This document shows positions 23,207-32,200 of a stretch of DNA of 39,851 nucleotides, piece after piece. How positions within the stretch are numbered: the first letter of the stretch is position 1; each line of letters begins with the position of its first letter. Origin of the DNA: Oscillospiraceae bacterium (GTDB taxonomy: Bacteria > Bacillota > Clostridia > Oscillospirales > Oscillospiraceae); contig JAFSET010000052.1 in assembly GCA_017435615.1 (NCBI GenBank), positions 1 through 39,851 on the forward strand. Reading direction: 5' to 3'. A model generated the notes under the pieces. It saw only the letters and a program-made list of their open reading frames with translations, had not been told where the DNA came from and searched no databases. The position numbers were made by a program, and so were the translations under genes.

Positions 23207-24664
23207 ATGGAAAAGTATATTTATTGTAAAGAGGCCCTGCCCAAGCCTATTTTAGATGGCCATCAGGACTGGATTGATCTGTATTACAGAACCTGGGAGC
23301 TTGCATTTCAAAATGTGGAGTATATTGATCAGCAGGGCTGGAAGCCCCAGATGACCTGTATGCCCGGGGTCAATACCATTTGGCAGTGGGATAGCTGTTT
23401 GATGACCTTTATCACTAACTATGCTAACGGAACTATCACAGCTTTGAATAACCTGGATAATTTGTACCATCTGCGCCGGAAATCTGACGGCTATATGAGC
23501 ATGGCTTACCGTATTTCTACGGAGCAGCCGGCCTGGCCCGGGCGGATCAATCCGCCCTTGATGGCCTGGGCGGAGTGGGATGCCTATCAGGTTTCCGGGG
23601 ACAGGGATCGGTTAAAGTCTGTACTGCCTGCACTGGAAGGAAACTATCAGTTTATCGAAAATAACCGGCGTGGAGTGACCGGCCTTTATTGGTTTGAGGA
23701 CCCCGGCTCCAGCGGCATGGATAATGCACCCCGTGGTCCCTACGCCTGGCCGGCTTTGGACGGCGCAGGCATCTGCTATGTGGACCTTGCCTGTCAGCAG
23801 GCCCTGTCGGCAAAATGCCTGAGCAAGATCTGTGAAGTACTGGGCGAGCCTTCCAAAGCGGAATTCTATCTTTCAGAGCAGGGCAGGATCAACGCGCTGA
23901 TCAATCAGTACCATTGGAGCGAGCAGGCTGGTTTCTATTTCGATTTCTTTGGACGCACAGATCCTGCCACCAAGGTAAAGTACATTAACAGCAAGACCGC
24001 AGCAGCCTTTTGGACCGTGCTTTGCGGTGCGGCACAGGGACATCGATTGGAACGGATGCTGGAGCACCTTTTAAATCCCAATGAGTTTTATACAAAGGTT
24101 CCCTTTGCTACCTTGTCCAAGGACGATCCAAACTATGATCCCACCGGTGGTTATTGGTTGGGAGGTGTATGGGCACCTACCAATTTTGCACTGATTCGCG
24201 GTCTTGTGGAAAATGGACGGACAGACATTGCGAAAAAAGCTGCAGTCGACTACCTGGATGCTGTCTGCAGGGTATTCCATACCCCGGAGTACACCACCAT
24301 ATGGGAGTGCTACAGTCCGGAGGCGTATTTGCCTGCTACGGCAGAGGCAGGGGAGTGGGTCCGCCCTGATTTTGTTGGTTGGAGCGGTTTGGCCCCTGTG
24401 ACGATGCTGATTGAAAATATCATTGGTCTGCGTTTCGATGCCCGGCACAATACCGTGCACTTCCGTTTGCCCTCCGAGGGAACAGTGGGCCTGGAGAACA
24501 TGAAATTTAACGGTCGCACCCTCAGCGTTGTCTTTGGCCGACGGGAAGCGCATCACATCCGGGTTAAAACAACTGAGTCTGTTACGCTGAAAGTATATGA
24601 AGAAATTTCGATGCAGGTACATAATTTTGAGGTGGCTGCCGGTGAACATTTACTCCGAGTATGA
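23207..24664 (+). CDS. GH63/MGH1-like (alpha/alpha)6-barrel glycoside hydrolase
   Basis: 485 residues without a signal peptide, so an intracellular glycosidase acting on an imported sugar. The pattern is that of the MGH1-like/GH63 and trehalase clan: CMPGVNTIWQWDSCLM (51-66), INPPLMAWAEWDAY, PGSSGMDNAPR with Asp172 as likely acid, LGGVWAPTNFALIRGL (318-333), TIWECYSPE with Glu367 as likely base, and FVGWSGLAPV (389-398). The catalytic roles are proposed by analogy. ATG 23207 is chosen because GAGG lies six bases before it; the in-frame TTG at 23195 is within the end of the HD gene. The exact substrate (alpha-glucoside, mannosyl-glycerate or other) cannot be told. Confidence 0.78.
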   Translation: MEKYIYCKEALPKPILDGHQDWIDLYYRTWELAFQNVEYIDQQGWKPQMTCMPGVNTIWQWDSCLMTFITNYANGTITALNNLDNLYHLRRKSDGYMSMAYRISTEQPAWPGRINPPLMAWAEWDAYQVSGDRDRLKSVLPALEGNYQFIENNRRGVTGLYWFEDPGSSGMDNAPRGPYAWPALDGAGICYVDLACQQALSAKCLSKICEVLGEPSKAEFYLSEQGRINALINQYHWSEQAGFYFDFFGRTDPATKVKYINSKTAAAFWTVLCGAAQGHRLERMLEHLLNPNEFYTKVPFATLSKDDPNYDPTGGYWLGGVWAPTNFALIRGLVENGRTDIAKKAAVDYLDAVCRVFHTPEYTTIWECYSPEAYLPATAEAGEWVRPDFVGWSGLAPVTMLIENIIGLRFDARHNTVHFRLPSEGTVGLENMKFNGRTLSVVFGRREAHHIRVKTTESVTLKVYEEISMQVHNFEVAAGEHLLRV

Positions 24665-24687
24665 TAACGGTATGTAGAAAATAGTTC

Positions 24688-24717
24688 TTGATTTACATTG
24701 TGCAATTGTGCTACAAT
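24688..24717 (+). promoter_or_regulatory. Candidate promoter of the metallophosphoesterase pair
   Basis: TTGATT at 24688-24693 and TACAAT at 24712-24717, spacer 18 bp, 84 bases before the ATG. The spacer contains the direct repeat ATTGTGCA-ATTGTGCT. Confidence 0.5.
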
Positions 24718-24801
24718 AAGATAGATTTATTGTGCCTTAGTTTAGCAAAATGTGAAAAAAGGTGGAAGCGGAAGTCAATTGGACTTCAATAGGAGGTACA
24801 G

Positions 24802-26190
24802 ATGAAAAAACGAGTGCGAAGACTTTGCACAGCGTTGTTGCTGCTGACATTGGGCGTAGGTCTTTTGTCAGGCTGCGGCAAGGAGGAAGAGGTGGTTACA
24901 ACGGATCTTTTAAGAGTTGGTATCCTGAGTGATATCCATGTGGGTTTTCACGACAGTGCCCAGCAGTCGGACCGATTTGAAAAGGCCCTGATGTTCTTTA
25001 AAAACAAGGGTGTGGATGCGGTTTTGATCGCCGGTGACCTGCAGGAGCACAGCAGTGCCACCAAAGCAATCCCTTGGATCGAGGAGGTTGCAGACATTTG
25101 GTTCCGGGTATTTCCGGACAGCAAGAATGATCTGACCGGTGAACGGGTAGAACCGCTGATGATCTACGGTAACCACGATATCGGTCTTGTGGAGGCCGAG
25201 TATTGGCCTGAGTCTCTTGGCGAATACCAGGATGCATGGCTGAAGGAAGTAAAGGGCTACCAGTTTGTGGGTGTGAACTACACAAAAGAGGGCACAGAGC
25301 TGGCTGCCAATTTGGTGGGCAAGGCAGAGGCCCTGAGTGAGGACAAGCCCTTTTTCTTCTGTCAGCATCAGCCGGTGGTTGATACTGTTCTGGGCGAAAG
25401 CGAAGGTCTTTTGGGAACCGGCGTGCCGATGTACGATGTGTTGCGCAGCTTTGAAAACTGTGTGGTGTTTACCGGACATACCCATATTCCCATTACGGAC
25501 GAACGTTCCATTTGGCAGACCGACAGCAAAAAGGGTGCAAGATTTACAGCTATCAACTGCGCAACGATCAACTACGGCTGGCTGAAATCCTACACGGATA
25601 TGGACATTAATGGCTGCGCGGACGATACTCAGCAGGGTATGTACATGACGGTGGACGGTCCCAATGTTCATATTGAACGCTACAGCTTCTTTGATATGGA
25701 ACTAATCTACGATGCAGAAACGACCTCCATCGATATGAGCCAGGCGGAGCAGATTGGTGCGCCCTGGGTGTTTGACGCTACTGAGAAAAAGCACCGTCCT
25801 TATGACTATGATACCCGTCAGCTCAAAGCCGGGCAGCCTGCTTTCCCGGAAGGTGCCCAGTTGGACGTCAGCAGTGTTGGCCAAACGATCGTCAACATTT
25901 TTGTGCCGGCGGCTTTGGTGGATTCCCCCGAGGGTTACAGTGACCTGATCCAGTCTTATTATGCTGAGGCTGTGGATCTTAGCACCGGTGAGGTGGTTGC
26001 CACAGCGGAGGTTGCTACGGAGCACCATGTGGATATCGATGAGCGTCGCCTGCAAAAAGAGGTATTTATGGGCCTGGAAGGCTTGGAGCCCGGTGTGACC
26101 TACGAACTGCGAGTTTACGCCCGGGAGTGCTATCAAAAGACCAGTGATCCTTTGATCGCACAGATCACGACTTTGGAAAAAACAGACTGA
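24802..26190 (+). CDS. Metallophosphoesterase lipoprotein
   Basis: 462 residues. A lipoprotein signal peptide ends in LLSGC, with Cys25 as the lipid-bearing residue. The calcineurin-like phosphoesterase domain carries all expected metal ligands: Asp44 and His46 (LSDIH), Asp79 (AGDLQE), Asn124-His125-Asp126 (GNHD), His189 (CQHQP) and His226/His228 (GHTH). A second domain from about residue 340 is a fibronectin-type-III-like beta sandwich (FPEGAQLDV, GLEPGVTYELRVYA). It should act on a phosphoester outside the cell, tethered to the membrane. The following gene encodes a much larger paralogue of the same two domains, 62 bases downstream, probably in one transcript. RBS GGAGG precedes ATG 24802. 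Substrate unknown. Confidence 0.88.
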   Translation: MKKRVRRLCTALLLLTLGVGLLSGCGKEEEVVTTDLLRVGILSDIHVGFHDSAQQSDRFEKALMFFKNKGVDAVLIAGDLQEHSSATKAIPWIEEVADIWFRVFPDSKNDLTGERVEPLMIYGNHDIGLVEAEYWPESLGEYQDAWLKEVKGYQFVGVNYTKEGTELAANLVGKAEALSEDKPFFFCQHQPVVDTVLGESEGLLGTGVPMYDVLRSFENCVVFTGHTHIPITDERSIWQTDSKKGARFTAINCATINYGWLKSYTDMDINGCADDTQQGMYMTVDGPNVHIERYSFFDMELIYDAETTSIDMSQAEQIGAPWVFDATEKKHRPYDYDTRQLKAGQPAFPEGAQLDVSSVGQTIVNIFVPAALVDSPEGYSDLIQSYYAEAVDLSTGEVVATAEVATEHHVDIDERRLQKEVFMGLEGLEPGVTYELRVYARECYQKTSDPLIAQITTLEKTD

Positions 26191-26252
26191 TATGATTATG
26201 TGCTTACCCCCGAAAGGGTTAATAATTACTGAATTAAAGGTGGTACAGTAAA

Positions 26253-29200
26253 ATGAGCAAGAAACTGATCAGCATGCTTTTGGCTCTGGTTATGGTACTG
26301 TCCCTGGCTGCGCCGGTCATCCCGGCTGCTGCAGAGGAGACGGAAGCTGTTTCCGAGACCGTGAGCGAAAGCACAAGCGACCTGCGTATGGGTGTCCTTA
26401 GTGATATCCATATAAGCTACGACTATGTAGATGAGGTTTACGGCAACGTTACAGGACACTTCAACGGTGTACAGCCCAGCCGTTTTGAAAAGGCATTGCG
26501 CTTTTTCAAGGCACAGGGTGTAGATGCCGTTGTGGTGGCCGGTGACCTGCAGGAAGCCTCCGGCACCGATGCAGCAAACCTGGATAAGCAGAAGGACTGG
26601 CTGCAGACGGTGGTGGACATTTGGTTCAAGGTGTTCCCTGAAAAGCAGGGAGAAGAGGGCTATGTAGAACCGATTTTCATCTACGGCAACCATGACTCTG
26701 CCCTGGTCAGCAATCAGTACTGGCCTGAGGAGTTGGGCAGCTATGAGGATGTCTTCGTCAAGGAAGTAAACGGATATTCCTTTGTTTGCGCCCACAACGC
26801 TAAGGAAAACCTGGCGACACCCTTGCTGGAGAAGGTTGCCCCCCAAAATGCGGATAAGCCCATTTTCTATATTCAGCACTGTCCCGTTGCATACACCGTC
26901 CCCGGTGATTACGGCTACGGCTCGGGCTACGGCCAGGTAGGCTGGAATAATGTGGCACCCTACCACAACGCCGTGGTATTCAACGGCCACACCCATGCTC
27001 CGCTGACAGACGAGCGCTGTATTTGGCAGGGTGACGAGGGTAATGAAGGCCAGTTTACGGTCATCAACACCGCAACCATCAACTATACCGGCCTGAGCAA
27101 TGACGGAATGAGCGTCAACAGCTATGCAGGCAACGCCCAGCAGACCGAGCACGGTATGCTGGTGGATGTTTACGGCTCTGAGCTGAATATCGAGCGCTAC
27201 AGCTTCAACGATATGACCATCGATACGGACAGCGGCGCAGTATCCGGCGAGCCTGTAAAGATCGGCGAGACCTGGTCCTTTGATGCCTGTGACGCCACAG
27301 ACCGTCCCTATGCCTACGATTCCCGCCATGCCAATGCCAACGCCCCTGTATTTCCTGAGGGCGCTCAGATCACGGTAGAGTCCATCATAGATACCGCTGT
27401 AACCGTGAGCCTTCCTGCTGCCAGCCTGACAGCGCCTGCCGGCTTCAGTGACATGATCGAAGGCTATGTAGTGGAAGCCTGTGACCCCACCAGTGGAAAG
27501 GTGGAGGCCGTGGGCCGCGTTGCAACCTCCTATCATGTGGATGATAAGGCGGATGTATACGAAGCTACATATACTGTCAAGGTCTCCGGACTGAAGGCAG
27601 GCACCAACTATATCCTGAAAGCCTATGCCCAGGAGTTCTTTGACAAGCGCTCCCAGGCCCTGGAGCTGGCGGTTACCACTACCGGTGAGCTTGCTTCCTA
27701 CCGTGTAGGCGACCTGGATAAAAATGGCACTGTGGATGCAGAAGATCTTGCCTACCTGAATGAGGTGCTGAGTGATACAGGCAACGATCTTTATAATGGG
27801 GATGCGGATATTGACGGCAACGGTATTTTGGAGTACCGGGATGTTACCGAGCTGCAGGCGATTTTGGACGGCAGCCGTGTAGCCTATCCGGAGTCTGATG
27901 ACCTGATGGACCTGGTTAGCGCAGTTAAGCTGACCGGCGTGTCTACCAGCACCAACTATCAGCCTGTAGACTACGGCACGAAGATCCAAAACAGCGTTGT
28001 ACGGGGCAACTCCAACCAGGCTGTGAAGACCTGGACAACCAACTATGCCTATTATCCCATTACAACGATGTATTTCTCTGAGCCGGTGGACCTTTCCGGT
28101 TATACCCACCTGAGCTTTGATACGCTGTTTGAAAACGAGTACAATCTGTCTGACTCCTACCGCAAGCGCTGGCTGAGCCTGAGCTTTATCTCCGGCGAGC
28201 AGGAGCAGGTGGCCTCCTACGGCTCTATGAACTTCGACAGCGCAGGAGACGGCTGGACAACCACGACGGTTGCACTGGTCAATTTGAAGAATATTGATCT
28301 TTCTGCTGTGACCGGTATTCGGTTCAGTCATAACTTTGACTATTACGAAGGCCGTTTTGACGGCGTAACCGAGCATGCCATTTATTGGGACAACTTCTAC
28401 GGCTCCACCGCAGAGGGCGCCGATACCGACCTGCTTTACACCGCAACCATCGATGGCGGTGAGGCAATCTACGGTGCCGGCTATACGAAGAACTCCAACC
28501 ACGCAGTGCTGTCCACCGGCGGTACCGTGGATGTGACACTGGAGAAGTCCCTGGTGCTGTCTGACTACGCAGGCTTTAACGTGTATATGCGTACACCGGT
28601 CAGCACCACGGTAAGTGTGCAGCCTTACGATGCCGAGGGCAATCTGCTCGGCACGGCCGCAAGCATTGAAAGCACCTATATTTATCAGAACAAGACCATC
28701 TCCACAGCAGATTTTGCAGTGGAGGAGGGGACTGTTGCCGCAGGCCTGCGCTTCACCTATAGCTGCGAGAGCTTGCTGCTGGATACTATGTCTGTCCGTG
28801 CATCCAAGGATACCGACCTGATCGGTACCGCTGACGGTGTTGCCGCCATCGGTGAGGGCGTTTCTGCCAATATCGTGCTGGACGGCACCAACGGTTCCAA
28901 TAACGCCCTGTATGTAGCTGCTGAAAATCAGGTCAGCGGCGGCGTAGAGCTGAGCTTTGCAGAAGCACTGGATCTGTCCCAGGCACCGTATCTTCGTTTG
29001 GACCTGAAGATGGAAAACACCGACACCGGCTTTGCTGTCAGCCTGTACGATGCTGAGGACACTGCTGTTTGGACCAGCGGTGACATGACTGCCGCTTCCT
29101 CTGAGGGTAATTACGCCACCTATGAGCTGGATATGAGCACCGCAGATCTGTCTGAGGTCGCCAAGATTGCAGTCAGCTTTGATTTGGCAGCCGACGGTGA

Positions 29201-32200
29201 AGTGTGGATCGACAATTTGAAGGCCTGTGATCCCATGGGTGACTTCTTCAGTGCATCCACCAGCCTGATCGGACCTTCTGCGGTTCAGGATGGATTTATC
29301 TGCGAGATCAGTGACTTTGACGGTCATGACAACGTTCTGCACTGGTATTCCGACCCGGCTGCCAATGCAGGTACTAACTCCGCATGGCCCGGTGAGACTG
29401 TCATTTACACATGGAAGGATGTCAATGTGTTGAACCATACCGGCTATACCGGTTCCTATGACTATCTGGAGTTTGACATTAAGACCAGCGGTATGTACAT
29501 TGCAATGTATCTGACTGTAAAGGATGCATCCGGCGCAACCTTAGGCACCACCGGTGAATACCGTATTTCCTATGATCAGGAATGGTCCACCTTCCGTGTG
29601 GATGCTGCTACCCTGAAGATGTCCGCCGAGGACTTTAACAAGATCGCTCAGGTTACCATCGGCTGGAACTGGCAGCATCAGCATATCAACGGAACAGTAG
29701 CCCGTTATGTTGCGGATGTGTATATCGATAATATGGGTCTTCGCAGTATTCCTGCTGAGAGCAAGGATATGTTGGACAGCCTGACACTGGTGCAAAACAG
29801 TGACTGGTGGACCGGCGCCAACGGTAAGTTTACCGGCGGCGGCTGGAAATTCCAGTCTGAGGTGACCGCAGACAGCGATGACGCACTGATGTTCTACCGC
29901 AGTGCCACCTCTCAGGGCATTTCCTATGGCTCCAAGACCCTGTATATGTACTTCAATGAGCCTATCGCACTGGAAAGCGGATGGTCCGTAAAACTGGATG
30001 CCATTAAGCACAATTACAACGCTTCCGGCGCCAAGGTGCAGATCATCGGCTCTGACAACGCAAAATACGATCTGTTCAGTTTTACCCATGCAGAGGCTGG
30101 TGTTCACAGCTACAGCACCTTGGTGGATGCGATTTCCGGCTTTGATCCTGAAACCACCACAGTAAAGGGCTTGTACTTCACCTATCCCATGAACCCGGAT
30201 TCTACCATGGATAAGGCCGCCAACGGCTACCTGGTACTGGACAATCTGAGTGTCTTCATTCCTGAGCCGATGGACGAGGATGACTTCCTGTATACGGCAA
30301 CCTGCCCTGTTGGTGAAAACCAGACAGCGGTAACCAATCATTCTCTGAGTGCCTGGAAGATCACACCTACAGCAACCGGCTGGAGCTATCCTCAGTTCAC
30401 GATGGCAGCACCGGTGGATATTTCCAATCACACATTGACCTTTGACTTTATGGCCACCAATATGACCAACTTCCGGATGTTGCTTGCCAATATCAATGGC
30501 GATTGGGCGGCAGAAACCCTTGCGACATATTATGATTGTGACAAGTGGTACACGGTAAGCTTTGATCTTTCTGAAAACGGTGCCGGAATTACCTCCATGG
30601 AGAGGTTCAGCTTGGGTATCTGTTTTGGTTCGGACACTGACGACTACGCTCTGTACATTGACAATGTGTCCCTGACAGAAAACGTTGAGGAACCGGAGCC
30701 CACAGAGCCTGAAACAACAGAGCCCGAGGTTACGGAGCCTGAAACCACTGTTGATACAGCGTCTCCCAATGCTGAGGACCCGGGCGATATGCTGGGTGCT
30801 ACCGACACGATCTCCTACAATAAGGCGTATTGGGATAACTATGACGGCACGGATACAGGCCTGACGGCGGTAGTGGATACGGAAACTGTCTATGGCAGCG
30901 CATCGACGAGATCCTGGAGCTTCAAGGCCACCGCTGCTGCCAACAATGCAGAGACCGTCGCACAGTTTGCTATGAAGCATCCTTATGATCTGACCGGCAA
31001 GGTTCTGGTGTTCGATGTGAAGTTTGACAGCACGGATGCTACCCAAACCCTGGCCCTGAAGACCCGGCTCCATGAGGCGGATACCTGGCATGATGTAAGC
31101 ACCAATATCTCTTCGACGGTGAAGGCCGGTTACTGGCAGACCGTTGCGCTGGACTTCTCCGGCAGCATTGTTAACGGTAAGGACCTGACACAGGTGCAGG
31201 AGATCACCTTTACCATGAACTTTGCGTCCAATACAGGCACGGAGCGTGCGGTGTATATCGACAATGTCCGGCTGGCAGATGTGGAGACCATTGAGGATGA
31301 TCTGATCCATTGCAAAGTGGACGGAGGCTCCACCGGAAATCTGTACTGGGTGACGGATGAATACACCTACGGTGACAGCTCCCTGTCCATCCGTGTGGAG
31401 AACAAGACCTCCGGTGATAATGATATTTATTACAATACCCAGTCCCAGTTCGGCAATGATAATCTGCCCAACTTCAAAAATAAGATATTTTCTGCCTATT
31501 TCTATTTCGGTGAGCAGACACCTTATGCAACCTTGCAATTGGTGGATAAGAACTGGAGTGGCGTTAATGCAAGCCCGTTCCGCTTTGAGGCTATAGGTGA
31601 CGGCTGGTATTTAGGCCAGGTGAATACAACACAGATCACAACCCATGCGGCAACCACCGATTTGAGTCAGTGTATCCGCTTCTCCATCAACATTGCGCCC
31701 GGTGCGGTTGTATATGTGGATGATTTGAAAGTATTGCCTGGTGAAACGGTTGATGCTGACTGGACCAATATGTGCTTGGACAGTGGTGCTACCAAGGGCG
31801 AATGGGGTCCGAATACCGAGTATACCTACAGCGAAGGCAGTTTGGTTTCCTTGCGTTATCAGCCTACCGGCGGTTCTTACATTTCCTTCCACACGCAAAA
31901 TGAAGTAAATCGCAATGGTGGTGCGTGGGACGTATATCCTGATTTCTCTGAGGGAATTATCTCTGCATATATCTACTTTGGTGACCAGACACCGTCTGTA
32001 AAGCTGCAGTTGACGGATACTGCGTGGAAAAACTCTACGTCCACTGCAATGAATCTGGAGCCTGTGGGTGATGGTTGGTACCACGCCACGATTGATGTGT
32101 CTTCAATTACTGTCCCGGATGGGTTTAATCCGCAGCAGATCATTCGTATCTATTTGACCTTTACAGCCGGTCAGACTGTCTATATCGATGATATGCACCT

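Noticed and set aside
26226-29438. 1070-codon open frame on the minus strand opposite the giant gene
   Set aside because: It mirrors the codon pattern of the plus-strand gene, has no ribosome binding site or recognisable domain, and the plus frame carries clear motifs. The frames at 29541-31538 and 32103-33617 are of the same kind.
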